From CAZLPZ01 sp964561535 (GTDB lineage: Bacteria > Pseudomonadota > Alphaproteobacteria > Micavibrionales > Micavibrionaceae), in the NCBI GenBank assembly GCA_964561535.1, contig CAZLPZ010000029.1, positions 1-22,661 on the forward strand: DNA of 22,661 nucleotides, read 5' to 3'. Below are positions 7,316 through 16,046 of the stretch, piece after piece. The translations under genes were made by a program, and so were the position numbers. Positions within the stretch are counted from its first letter, which is position 1; every line of letters begins with the position of its first letter. The notes beneath the pieces were generated by a model. It did not search any database. It saw only the letters and a list, made by a program, of their open reading frames with translations, and was not told where the DNA came from.

Positions 7316-9442
7316 TTATGCAAAATACTGCTTAAGTTTTGAGCCACCTTCGTGTGAATACATCTGTGCTATGATATTCTTTTTTTGTTCATAACCCAGA
7401 TTTTTCCAATCACTAGCACCTTTTAGCGAACCAACATAAGACCACCTTGGCTTACCCGATTGTGTATAAAACCCAATTCTATCTATTACTTTAATTGTTT
7501 GGGCTACTGGGTCACCAATTAATCTAGCTGTTTTTAAGTTTGGGTTATTTGGGAATGGGTCACCAACTGTATAATCAACACCCTCTTTAAGACCAGCATT
7601 CTTTGCAACATCTACTGTAAACGCTGCCGGGTTATTATGTCTATCAGTTCTCATCCCGGTTTTTGGAGCGTTGTAGGAGACGCTCCCCTCCTTAGTTAAA
7701 GGGCGATTCGGGTCAAAATTACCTTCAGCGTCTAATTGATATTGCTTTCCATTATATTCTATCACATTACCACCTCCACCACCTTGTGGAGCTTCACCCG
7801 GGCCAGATAAGCCAGAAATAATATCCTCAAGAGCTTTAACAAATTCACCTTCAGATTGTCCAAGGTCTAACTTAGAAGAAGCGTCTGCTAATAATTGTCG
7901 TTCAGCGTCAGATACAGCACCTTGTCCTTTTAACAACTTAACATTATCTAAGGAAAGCAATGATTTAAGGTTGTTAAATTGTATTGTAAGGTTTTTAGCG
8001 TCGGTACCAGGGAGCCTTGATAATAGACCACCATAGAATGTTCTGCTAGAACCAACAGCAGAATTTCCAACACCATCTTTCAATTTTTGCAGTAAGTCTT
8101 GGGCAGATTTCAACGCATTCTGCTTAGTCTCATTTGCTTGCTTCGTTGCTTCAGGTACGACTATATTTTGTAGATTTCCATCTGCGTCGACTTGATAGTC
8201 GGTACCGTTAACCTTTACTATAGTGCCTTTAACACTCTCTGGTGCAGTATATATATTTCTCCAATTACCATTTGCGTCACGTTCAAGTAATGTATTACCA
8301 ATAACTTGTCTTTCAATTTTCGGGTCACCTTGTGCAATAACTTTACCTTCAGCATTAAATAGTTTTTGGCCTTCACTCAAAGTAACATTCTTACCAGCAC
8401 CTTTTGCAATTACCTTTCCATTTGCGTCTACAAGAATATCACCCTCATTTAATGTAGTCTGTCCAGCTTTCTTTGCCTCAGCTATAAGCTTTGCATTTTC
8501 AAGTCCGGTAGTAACTTCAGCAGCCTCAGCGTCTTGATATGCTTCAATTAAGTCTTGAACAGATACACCTAATTGCTTTGCATATTCTTCTACATCTTTG
8601 CTATTCTTCTTATCGGTTAAATCAATACCAGCAGCAAGTGCCTGTTTAGCAAGACTAACAGCACCCTTTTTAGCATTAGCTGATTTACTTCTGAGATAAT
8701 CAACTGTTGCAGCGGCACCCTCAGAATAGGCTTTAAGTTTGGCTTCAAATTGTGAATTAGCAGCTGCTCTTGCACCACTAAGTAATGAGCGCTTTTGTGC
8801 GTCATATTTTTCTTGTTCAGCGGCAACAGCTGTATTTAATTCTTGTGCATTGGCAGATTCAAGGACATTCTTTTGTGCTTCACCACTAACTTGACCAAGC
8901 ATTCCAGAATCATTTAGTAATGCACGCTGTGCTCCAGTTCTACGATTACCTATATCAGTATATTGAGTAGTAATTCTAGTTCTTGCTTCAGCTGCTGCTT
9001 TGTCTATTGCGTCAAGTTCTGTTTGAAAACGTGCAATTGTATCTTTTTCTATTTTAGCCTGGTCTGGTATTCCATCTGTATAACCACGCAAAGAATCCGC
9101 TATAGCTTTATCTATAGCAGATTGATTTGGGTCTTGTGATATTACTAAACCAAGTCCAGCTGGTGTTGCAGTAGGGCCTACACCGACAGGGGTAGGAACG
9201 ACTGGCGCTGCGACGGGATTCGGTATTGTTGGTGATGGAATAGCTGCTGGTCCTCTTGGTTGTACTGGACCGGAAACTTTTGGAATAGCTGGTTTTTGTA
9301 GATATGACAAAAGCTGGTTATTTTGCTCAGCTGTTCCAGCATAACCGCTTATACCAGCTTCCTTAGCTATACCCTGGCGTTCTTGAACGCTTGGTAAAGC
9401 TTTTCCCTGGCCTGTATAAAATTCATATAAAGTATTTGCCAT
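7316..9442 (-). CDS. Long modular virion protein, internal or ejection type
   Basis: A 708-aa protein in four visible parts. Residues 1-50 are a short helical head. Residues about 51-95 are a proline/valine-rich linker with many P-x-P motifs. Residues about 100-310 are alanine-rich helices, probably coiled coil. Residues about 315-435 contain beta-repeat units (ANGKVIAKG, AEGKVIAQG, DADGNLQNI), with a further unit near 570. The C-terminal 100 residues form a compact domain (RHNNPAAFT, GDPFP, DPVAQTIKVID, GKPRWSYV, YSHEGG) that may act on or bind cell wall, but no catalytic pair can be assigned. Its place between the DNRLRE fibre and another long helical protein fits an internal or ejected virion component. 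The start has only AAGG one base before the ATG, too close for a normal SD. Confidence 0.68.
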   Translation of the reverse strand: MANTLYEFYTGQGKALPSVQERQGIAKEAGISGYAGTAEQNNQLLSYLQKPAIPKVSGPVQPRGPAAIPSPTIPNPVAAPVVPTPVGVGPTATPAGLGLVISQDPNQSAIDKAIADSLRGYTDGIPDQAKIEKDTIARFQTELDAIDKAAAEARTRITTQYTDIGNRRTGAQRALLNDSGMLGQVSGEAQKNVLESANAQELNTAVAAEQEKYDAQKRSLLSGARAAANSQFEAKLKAYSEGAAATVDYLRSKSANAKKGAVSLAKQALAAGIDLTDKKNSKDVEEYAKQLGVSVQDLIEAYQDAEAAEVTTGLENAKLIAEAKKAGQTTLNEGDILVDANGKVIAKGAGKNVTLSEGQKLFNAEGKVIAQGDPKIERQVIGNTLLERDANGNWRNIYTAPESVKGTIVKVNGTDYQVDADGNLQNIVVPEATKQANETKQNALKSAQDLLQKLKDGVGNSAVGSSRTFYGGLLSRLPGTDAKNLTIQFNNLKSLLSLDNVKLLKGQGAVSDAERQLLADASSKLDLGQSEGEFVKALEDIISGLSGPGEAPQGGGGGNVIEYNGKQYQLDAEGNFDPNRPLTKEGSVSYNAPKTGMRTDRHNNPAAFTVDVAKNAGLKEGVDYTVGDPFPNNPNLKTARLIGDPVAQTIKVIDRIGFYTQSGKPRWSYVGSLKGASDWKNLGYEQKKNIIAQMYSHEGGSKLKQYFA

Positions 9443-9461
9443 GCCTTTGTATTTGTTTTAA

Positions 9462-11489
9462 TTATTCGCTTACTTTAACAATAATCTTTCCAATGCTATC
9501 AGCTGAACCTGCAGTAAATTCAATTTTAAGTAATGCACCTAGGTCAACAAATCCACCGGTAGCTGGTACGCTTATAACATCTACCATTGTACCAACAGTA
9601 GTTGTACATGCAGCACCAACATATCCATTTGATTTACCAACATATACAGTTGTAGACTGCCAACCTATAGAAAGACATTGTGATACTACTGTTCCAGCAT
9701 TATCTATAGCTATACCACTACATTGCTGGGCACCTGTTGCTGTTGCCCCTGTTCTACGTAAACCATCAGAAAATACTTCAATAGTCCTAGGTCTAAAACC
9801 AAGTGGAATACCAATATATTCTACCGGGGTACCAGCTAAACCTGTACCACCAACACCATATTGTGCGCCAAGTAAACCACTTGCAGCTGCACTGTCTAAT
9901 GTAAATGTATAAGATTTTTTACCAGGCTGAATTAACATACTAGTAGCACTCAACGCATAACCAAGTTGGAAACGAATTGTACCAGGGGTGTGTGAAACAC
10001 CACCAGCGTCGGTTAAGAACACTGGTTTTCCAGTTGTAAGACCAGATACATCTGTTGATACTTTTCCAGCTGGTACAAATCGTACTGTAGCACCAGCACT
10101 TGCAGCTTCTAATGCAAGACCTACAAAATTAAATGCGGTCCAGGCATTATTGGCTTTTGCTTTATATAATTTAGCTGCGTCTGCAGATGTATCTCTATGG
10201 GTAACAACTAATTGTGGTGGGTTACTACCGTCATCAGAATCATATAAGTTTGTACTACCAGTATTTTCATTACCAGCAAAGATACCAAAACCATAGTTTG
10301 AAGCTCCGCCAGAAACCCAGTTTTTTACAGCCTGAGTAACATCTAAATCAATGAATTGTCCGGTAGAACCAGGGTCTGCAACCCTGCCAACTGGAGCAGA
10401 CGTTACAAAACTTCCATTAAAGTTTGTATATGTAGCTGTAGCTTCTGCCCACGTAGAAGTTTGAACAGAAACATGTATATCGTTTGCAATACCAGAGTGA
10501 TAACCTCTATTAGATATATATAATCTAAGTGTGGCTTTAAGAATATCAGCTGCAGTAGTAGGTAAAGAAGATACATCGAATTTAACAAGGCCACGTTTAA
10601 GGTCTGTGCTACTTCCTTTACCAACCTCAATACTTGTTCCAGAACCTTGAGCACTACCTGGGTTAGCTTGGTCTAAGTAGGTTGATTCAGTTGAAGCAAT
10701 TGTTGTTTGCGTAACAGAGCGAGAATATAATGGGTCACCAGCTGCGATTGTTTCACCGGCTGTGCCTGATGGGAGTAACCATCTTGCAAACCATGAAATG
10801 TCTAATAGTCCAGAAACTAATGCTCTTACTATTTTACTAGCTGTGGAAGTTGTGGCTGCGTCTGCCGCGTCAACAAGTTTATTACTAGAACTTACAGCAG
10901 TACCAGAATTACCAGACATAGCGTCATTTTCATTCTGGGTTGGAACACGGGGGTCATTATCACCTACAAATATAGGAATTGAAGCAGAGGCTGGAGCAAC
11001 TGAAACTCTACCAATACCTTTAGTAGATGTAGTTGCGTCTGGGGCACCAGCAATTGCTAATGCGTCTGCATATGCCTTTGTTGCGAGCATATTAGCATGA
11101 CTGATTGTAGCTGTACCATCATATTTAAGTGGAACTGAAGCATTCAAATCAGTGGTACCATCAAGAATATCCATTATCATCTTGATATAACCAAAATCTG
11201 TAATTTCAACTAAAGCACCAACCCTATGTACTCTTGCAAAACCAGATGTTAAAGTACCATGCCTAGATAATGTCTTAATGGAAGCTAGCGCTGTACCTGT
11301 AATAGTTGCTTGTATAAATTCCTTTTCAGCATTATCCCCATCAACAGTAAAATAGTAGACGCCATTATCTAACGCTACCCCATCATCATCTGTAACAGAA
11401 GCGATTGAACTAACAGTATCACCAACTGCATTCTTAGTGGTGATTATTGTATTAAAGTCTGCTACTATTTTTGCAAGATTAGTTGCCAT
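9462..11489 (-). CDS. Tail fibre/appendage protein with DNRLRE domain
   Basis: A 675-aa protein. Residues 1-140 form a baseplate- or fibre-type attachment region (YFTVDGDNAEKEFI, TLSRHGTLTS, then HANMLATKAYADA). Residues about 262-433 match the DNRLRE pattern: YLDQANPGS, RGLVKFDVSSLP, ATLRLYIS, STWAEATATY, DLDVTQAVKNWVSG, NYGFGI, PPQLVVTHRD. That beta-sandwich module occurs in secreted and cell-surface proteins. It is flanked by AGDPLY before and KLYKAKANNAW after, as though inserted into a separate module. The C-terminus is beta-rich (GALLKIEFTAGS). It probably forms a host-contacting appendage. It follows the tail nozzle by 10 bases without an SD. Confidence 0.8.
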   Translation of the reverse strand: MATNLAKIVADFNTIITTKNAVGDTVSSIASVTDDDGVALDNGVYYFTVDGDNAEKEFIQATITGTALASIKTLSRHGTLTSGFARVHRVGALVEITDFGYIKMIMDILDGTTDLNASVPLKYDGTATISHANMLATKAYADALAIAGAPDATTSTKGIGRVSVAPASASIPIFVGDNDPRVPTQNENDAMSGNSGTAVSSSNKLVDAADAATTSTASKIVRALVSGLLDISWFARWLLPSGTAGETIAAGDPLYSRSVTQTTIASTESTYLDQANPGSAQGSGTSIEVGKGSSTDLKRGLVKFDVSSLPTTAADILKATLRLYISNRGYHSGIANDIHVSVQTSTWAEATATYTNFNGSFVTSAPVGRVADPGSTGQFIDLDVTQAVKNWVSGGASNYGFGIFAGNENTGSTNLYDSDDGSNPPQLVVTHRDTSADAAKLYKAKANNAWTAFNFVGLALEAASAGATVRFVPAGKVSTDVSGLTTGKPVFLTDAGGVSHTPGTIRFQLGYALSATSMLIQPGKKSYTFTLDSAAASGLLGAQYGVGGTGLAGTPVEYIGIPLGFRPRTIEVFSDGLRRTGATATGAQQCSGIAIDNAGTVVSQCLSIGWQSTTVYVGKSNGYVGAACTTTVGTMVDVISVPATGGFVDLGALLKIEFTAGSADSIGKIIVKVSE

Positions 11490-11499
11490 ATATTTTTGT

Positions 11500-13419
11500 T
11501 TATTGGTCGGTTAATGTTCCATCAGCCGAAACGTTTTGTTTCTGTCTGAATCGTTTTGGTATTCGCTGCTCAAATAATAGAATATCCTTATCGGTTACAA
11601 ATTCGAAGTCAAAATATCCTATTTCTGTCGGTACCAGTTTAAATACACGCTTTCTAAACTTAGGTTGATTAGTTACTTTAATTTCCATAAAATATGGGTA
11701 TACAGCAGTACCAAGGCCACCACCTATTGCAACAGTACCTATCATATTACTCCCAATTGTTTTGGAATTTGAATAATCTACATAAGCCGCGTCACCCCTA
11801 ATTGTACCAATAAGACTAAAGCCAGCGTCGTCATATGATTCATAAACCTCAACAACCTGAGAAATACCTATAAGACCAGTGAATCCACGTTTCTTATATT
11901 TCTTAAGTCGCTCTGTCCCATAAGTTTCTCCCTTAGAGGTCCAGAAGGCATTGATTACAGATGAATCATCATCAAATCCATTATATAGCTTATAGACATT
12001 TTTAGAAATAGGCGAACCACCATAAAGTATTCCCTCGTCCTTCTCAAACATCCTAGCTGCATAACCAGTTATGTCAACTGTCTGAATATAAACTGTGTTT
12101 CCATTCCTATCTAGGACCGGGTTATTGGGGTTACAGAGCAATATTCTGTCATTTTCATCTGCACCTACAGTTTTACAAGCTATTGCAATAAACTGCCCAA
12201 ATGTATCAATACAGGCGTCATCGTACTCAAATTGTGAAAAATCGAAGTGATTGAACAAATCGCTAGGCTCTATACTGTCCCCTATCAAGTTTTTTTGGAG
12301 TAGGGTTAGCTTTGGCTTGTCTGGATTTGCTGTACTTATAAGGACTATTCCTTTTGATGTAGAAGCAGCACCACGTAAGAACTTAATACCTAAATCACGG
12401 CGATATACCTTGTTTGTAAAGGTTACATCATCGGCTGATATTTCAAGTCTGTATGTAGACTGTTCTTTAATCGAATAGTAAGCACCATCAGGACCAACCA
12501 ATACAGTTATAATTGCGTCACCACCAATATCCTGTGTAATTCTATTACCTTCACCAGCAACACGAGTACTTGAAAAAGTAAAATCAGTTATACCAGCTTG
12601 GTTTGAATCTTCCCACTGATATGTACATGTAACATTACCAGATGTAACATTCCCATTAAAGGTAACATTATAAACACCTGTAATATAGTTTATTGTTCCA
12701 GTGCCACCAAGATTACCTGTTAATGTACCATCTTTATTATCCGTAAAAGTTTCAACACCGGCACCCGTAGTACCAGTTATAGCAATTGCAAATACATTTC
12801 TTGTTGCTGTTTTAGCCGCTAAAGTTCCAGTATAATTATTAGTACCAGAAGCACCTAAGACCTCGGCTGAAACAGTTGTATACACTGTACCATCTTGTGC
12901 GTCAATAAATGATTGTTTTAAGGTTGTCTTTGAAGCATTAGATAGGTTCCACATTATGAGCCTACCTTTATCAATCAAGGAATATCCTTTATCATTTCTG
13001 CTTGCATTATAGAGAGAAAGATATGAACCTGGAGAATCATTATTAAACTTATATATACCATCAACACCAGTAGCTAAGGTAAATGCTCCGGCTAGAGTAG
13101 AATAGTTATTAAATGTATATTCAGCATTCTCAGTAAGGCCTGTAACAATATCTGTCCACGTAGAACCATTTAAATATTGAATAGCTGTGCCAGCTTTACG
13201 GTATTTAACTTTAGTACCATTTCTTTTATACCCAAAACGTATAGCATATATCTTACCAGTACCGAGTTCATTACCAACAACTGCTTTACCATAAGCAAGA
13301 ACTTCTTTACCATCTTTGGTAACGAAGTTTTTAGCGTCTTGAGCAGCGTCCTTTGGGATATTCTCATCACTATCCAAGTTATGAACACCGCTATAGAATT
13401 TTGGTATATTATGGTCCAT
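11500..13419 (-). CDS. Tail nozzle/tubular protein B-like (P22 gp10-type role)
   Basis: A 639-aa protein with the makeup of a podoviral nozzle or stopper. The N-terminus DHNIPKFYSGVHNLDSDENIPKDAAQDAKNF is the kind of start seen where such proteins list fixed values over a beta-propeller body. Later segments KGRLIMWN, GPDGAYYSIKEQSTYRLE, FGQFIAIACK and GGSPISKNVYKL read as propeller blades. Residues about 205-275 look like an inserted Ig-like beta domain (GTGTINYITGVYNVTFNG). The C-terminal strand FRKRVFKLVP..FDFEFVTDK is also typical. It starts one base after the stop of the adaptor gene, the usual adaptor-nozzle order in short-tailed phages. The assignment rests on order, size and fold features; a host-range tip function is also possible. 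Confidence 0.72.
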   Translation of the reverse strand: MDHNIPKFYSGVHNLDSDENIPKDAAQDAKNFVTKDGKEVLAYGKAVVGNELGTGKIYAIRFGYKRNGTKVKYRKAGTAIQYLNGSTWTDIVTGLTENAEYTFNNYSTLAGAFTLATGVDGIYKFNNDSPGSYLSLYNASRNDKGYSLIDKGRLIMWNLSNASKTTLKQSFIDAQDGTVYTTVSAEVLGASGTNNYTGTLAAKTATRNVFAIAITGTTGAGVETFTDNKDGTLTGNLGGTGTINYITGVYNVTFNGNVTSGNVTCTYQWEDSNQAGITDFTFSSTRVAGEGNRITQDIGGDAIITVLVGPDGAYYSIKEQSTYRLEISADDVTFTNKVYRRDLGIKFLRGAASTSKGIVLISTANPDKPKLTLLQKNLIGDSIEPSDLFNHFDFSQFEYDDACIDTFGQFIAIACKTVGADENDRILLCNPNNPVLDRNGNTVYIQTVDITGYAARMFEKDEGILYGGSPISKNVYKLYNGFDDDSSVINAFWTSKGETYGTERLKKYKKRGFTGLIGISQVVEVYESYDDAGFSLIGTIRGDAAYVDYSNSKTIGSNMIGTVAIGGGLGTAVYPYFMEIKVTNQPKFRKRVFKLVPTEIGYFDFEFVTDKDILLFEQRIPKRFRQKQNVSADGTLTDQ

Positions 13420-13420
13420 T

Positions 13421-14053
13421 TTATGTGATTATTAGCTGTGCATTCCAATAAGCTATATCAGTAATACCCTTTAGATATTTCTGTTGGTTCTCTGGTGCAT
13501 AACTCCTAGCCTTTTCAAACTGCTGGATTATATATGAATCAACAGCCATTCCATAGGCTATAGTTTCATGTGCTACCTTAAATATTGGTTCATCTGAAGT
13601 AGTTAGGTCTGCTGGTAATGCAATATAATCATACTCATAAGAATCTGCAGCTGTAGGTTGTGATGTAAAGTAAAGTCTTTCATTTGCTATATCAACATAA
13701 CAATATCCTATTTTATCTCTATAGTTTCTACGGCTTGCAAAACTTACAACCTCATAACGAGTTTTAGCTGTACCAACAAATACAACTTTTTGCTTATCCA
13801 TATTAGCTGAATTATCAGATTCATTTTCAGAATCATTATTATCAGCCATGAATAAGAAGTCTGTTGGAAGTGCAACATAAGGAACAGATGTTGAAAGTGT
13901 ACCAGTCTTTTCTGTTCTTAAGAACTCCCAAGGTCTATCCCTACATATTTCTTTATAAACACGATTGAGCAGCGCAAGCTCTTCAACCGAAGAGAGTTCG
14001 CTTGTATCGTCTAGATAAAGCTCAAACATTTCAATTATTTCTTGTGCTGTCAT
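13421..14053 (-). CDS. Head-tail adaptor (podoviral connector, gp4/gp11-like)
   Basis: A 210-aa protein. It opens with helices (MTAQEIIEMFELYLDD, ELALLNRVYKEI) leading to RPWEFLRTEKTGTL, a signature seen at this place in many podoviral connector proteins, then VPYVALPTDFLFM. A beta region follows (YYDYIALPADL-type strand, here YEYDYIALPADL), and the C-terminus is helical (VAHETIAYGMAVDSYIIQQ). Such proteins form a dodecameric ring below the portal and bind the nozzle. The gene lies directly before the nozzle gene and after the capsid genes, as expected. No SD is visible; a hairpin (14077-14106) stands just upstream. Confidence 0.77.
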   Translation of the reverse strand: MTAQEIIEMFELYLDDTSELSSVEELALLNRVYKEICRDRPWEFLRTEKTGTLSTSVPYVALPTDFLFMADNNDSENESDNSANMDKQKVVFVGTAKTRYEVVSFASRRNYRDKIGYCYVDIANERLYFTSQPTAADSYEYDYIALPADLTTSDEPIFKVAHETIAYGMAVDSYIIQQFEKARSYAPENQQKYLKGITDIAYWNAQLIIT

Positions 14054-14076
14054 TGGTTTACATTTAATTTACTAAT

Positions 14077-14106
14077 CCTTAGGCTCATATAAATACAAGC
14101 CTAAAG
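14077..14106 (-). promoter_or_regulatory. Intercistronic hairpin between decoration and adaptor genes
   Basis: Arms 14077-14085 (ccttaggct) and 14098-14106 (agcctaaag) pair over 9 positions with one G-U wobble and a 12-base A/T-rich loop. It lies wholly in the 61-base gap. On the minus transcript it is not followed by a U tract, so it is better read as an RNA-stability or processing element, or a leaky stop, than as a classic terminator. Confidence 0.5.
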
Positions 14107-14114
14107 TTGATAAA

Positions 14115-14738
14115 CTAGTCGTTATCAGGGGCTGTAATTGCAATTGTAGTAGCTGCAATTGTTTCAGCAATCCAAGCTGTTGAGCTAACCTGGGTACATC
14201 GTAATGTAGTAGTAGCTGCAACATCCAACTGGTTAGTACCATCACCATCAACAGTGTTGATTGTGTTGTTACTAGAAGCTGGTGTGATAAGCTCATAACC
14301 ATTAGCACCAACGTTGAGCAATATTACTTGACCAATTGTTGCTGCTGTAATTGCTGGTAAAGCAATTTGGTTAGTAGCTGAAGCAGAAGTTACTGTAACA
14401 ACAGTAACTAATGTTGTAGGAGCAGTAATTGCACCTGTACCAGTACCATCAGCTGTAGCTGTTCTAGCTTCAGCACCTGTTACTTTCGCGGCAGATATAG
14501 AAGCGTCTGCAATCTCAGCTTGGCTTACTTCAGCCAAGGAGTTCCAAGATGGAGAAGCAACTGTACCAGCGTTGTAGTAAGGAAGGCCAGTAGCGGTATT
14601 AACAACTATTGCACCAACAGCAAACTTACCTGCTGTAGTTGGAATAGTACCGGGATAATATCCACGGGTGATTTTGCCATCTGCATTAGTATCTTCGATA
14701 ATAAACAGAGGACCTAAATCTGCGTCTGTTCTTGGCAT
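14115..14738 (-). CDS. Capsid decoration or head-fibre protein
   Basis: A 207-aa protein just after the major capsid gene, the usual place for a decoration or head-fibre protein. Residues 1-75 include LFIIEDTNADGKITRGYYPG and a short segment SWNSLAEVSQAEIADASI that looks helical. From about residue 90 it is low-complexity, T/A/S/V-rich and beta-like (TNQIALPAITAATIGQVILL, YELITPASSNNTINTV), a style common in head fibres and cement proteins. Start supported by an AAGGA SD 9 bases upstream. Codon use is more G+C-rich and even than in later genes, fitting high expression. The gene is bracketed by a hairpin on each side (14758-14785 and 14077-14106). The role is inferred from position and composition. 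Confidence 0.68.
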   Translation of the reverse strand: MPRTDADLGPLFIIEDTNADGKITRGYYPGTIPTTAGKFAVGAIVVNTATGLPYYNAGTVASPSWNSLAEVSQAEIADASISAAKVTGAEARTATADGTGTGAITAPTTLVTVVTVTSASATNQIALPAITAATIGQVILLNVGANGYELITPASSNNTINTVDGDGTNQLDVAATTTLRCTQVSSTAWIAETIAATTIAITAPDND

Positions 14739-14757
14739 GTTTTTAAATCCTTAAGGA

Positions 14758-14785
14758 GGGAGACATATTTTTCAATACGTCTCCC
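14758..14785 (-). promoter_or_regulatory. Strong stem-loop with GAAA tetraloop after capsid gene
   Basis: Read on the minus strand, 12 base pairs (one G-U) close a GAAA tetraloop, an unusually stable hairpin. Arms are 14774-14785 and 14758-14769. It lies between the capsid stop and the SD of the next gene. No U-run follows, so full termination is unlikely. It could block 3' exonuclease decay of capsid mRNA or lower read-through into the decoration gene. Confidence 0.6.
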
Positions 14786-14792
14786 CACTGGG

Positions 14793-15998
14793 TTAAGCTG
14801 CTATTTTAACGCGGAGGAACTTCTTTGCTCCATCTGCGAATGTCTTGAGTCCAGCAAGGTAGCTAGAGAAGACGTTTGTACCACGGCGGTCGCTGGTCTT
14901 GCGCATGTCTACAGGAGACAAGTCTTGAACAACGAGGTCAATAGCACCCTTCTTACCGAAGTAAGCATTAAGGTAGCTATAGGTCCATGCGTCGGTTGCG
15001 TCTGTAAGAGTCTCAGAAACAATCAACCGTCCACCACCAGTAGTGGAAAGTGCAAGGGTATTAGCCGAAGCACTGTCAACCGCAACTGCTTTAATTGTAT
15101 CAGTCAAGATGAGCTGGTCTGCGGCAGACAATGCAACTTGACCTGCGTCAGTTGTGCCTGGGGCATTAATAAGCTCAGAAAGATTCAAACGAGCAGCGTC
15201 AGCAGAACCACCAATAGCTACATTACCAGCAGTAACACCAAGAGTTGTCTTAAAGGTGAATACTACACCATTGATGGTAACAGTATCACCATCGGTTGGG
15301 GTTGTAGCGATTGAAAGAAGAGCGTTGGCAGACAAGTTTTCAGATACATATACTTCTGCGGTTGCAATTGGTCCAGCATAACCATTCTTAAACACAGACT
15401 CCACAATGGAGAACTGCTTACCCAAGAGGTACTGCTCAATATCTGCAGCAGCATAGCTGTCTACAACAAGTGCCATGTTTGTCATGGTCTGGTTGTTGCG
15501 GTAGCGGAGCTTAGCAGGCATACGAGTAACCATCTGAGGAGTAGTAGTACTGTTGATGGTTATAGGGGTACCATTACTGGTCAAGGTTGTAAGGTCACCT
15601 GTATCAAAAGAATACAGAGCATTACGAACCTCAGCAAAACATCGAGCGTCGAGGTCTGCAGCAACTTTGATAGCAATATCGCCACCAATTTTCTCACCAG
15701 GATTAAGAGGTCCTGCTTGAGTTACTTCACCGTCACTAATGTGAAATACTGCTTCTTTTTCGAGGTTAACAGTCAAGGTTTCGCTTGAATCTGTAACTGA
15801 GTCGATGGTGGAAGCTGCACCACGGGTTACTGAACGAACCCGAACACCTGAAATATCATACAACACACGTTCTACAGAAGCGCCAAACTTAAGCACTTTC
15901 TCAAATCGCATGTTCATGATTGCCTTTGCAACGAGTACCTTCTGGAAAACTTCCTGGTACGCATTGTCAAATTGCGGCTTGTAATTATCTAATGACAT
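14793..15998 (-). CDS. Major capsid protein (HK97-fold type) with inserted domain
   Basis: A 401-aa protein, the expected length for a major coat protein, encoded directly after a scaffold-like gene. Residues 1-225 contain coat-type features: a helical N-arm (YKPQFDNAYQEVFQKVLVAKA), a strand region (VRSVTRGAASTI), then PLNPGEKIGGDIAIKVAADLDARC, and MTNMALVVDSYAAADIEQYL. Residues about 226-342 look like a self-contained insert starting LLSIATTPTDGDTVTINGV and rich in G/T/A, of a kind seen in phage virion proteins. The coat fold then resumes at SYLNAYFGKKGAIDLVVQDL. The more G+C-rich and uniform codons fit very high expression. No SD precedes the ATG; a hairpin (16002-16035) does. The assignment is strong from context, but no specific capsid family is named. 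Confidence 0.85.
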   Translation of the reverse strand: MSLDNYKPQFDNAYQEVFQKVLVAKAIMNMRFEKVLKFGASVERVLYDISGVRVRSVTRGAASTIDSVTDSSETLTVNLEKEAVFHISDGEVTQAGPLNPGEKIGGDIAIKVAADLDARCFAEVRNALYSFDTGDLTTLTSNGTPITINSTTTPQMVTRMPAKLRYRNNQTMTNMALVVDSYAAADIEQYLLGKQFSIVESVFKNGYAGPIATAEVYVSENLSANALLSIATTPTDGDTVTINGVVFTFKTTLGVTAGNVAIGGSADAARLNLSELINAPGTTDAGQVALSAADQLILTDTIKAVAVDSASANTLALSTTGGGRLIVSETLTDATDAWTYSYLNAYFGKKGAIDLVVQDLSPVDMRKTSDRRGTNVFSSYLAGLKTFADGAKKFLRVKIAA

Positions 15999-16001
15999 GA
16001 T

Positions 16002-16035
16002 GGATAGAGTTTAAATTAATAAATCCGTTCTATCC
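16002..16035 (-). promoter_or_regulatory. Hairpin immediately before capsid start
   Basis: Arms ggataga (16002-16008) and tctatcc (16029-16035) pair perfectly over 7 bases around a 20-base A/T-rich loop. The stem ends 3 bases before the capsid ATG. The leader lacks an SD, so this structure may shape ribosome entry or mRNA stability. The sequence GAACGG also occurs twice on the minus strand here. Confidence 0.4.
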
Positions 16036-16046
16036 CGTTCTTGACA

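Noticed and set aside
6814..9912. Plus-strand frames of 100-170 codons over the internal-protein and DNRLRE genes
   Set aside because: Antisense shadows of well-supported minus-strand genes with biased composition.
14758..14785. Rho-independent terminator after the capsid gene
   Set aside because: The stem is strong, but no U tract follows on the minus transcript and the next gene's SD is close by.
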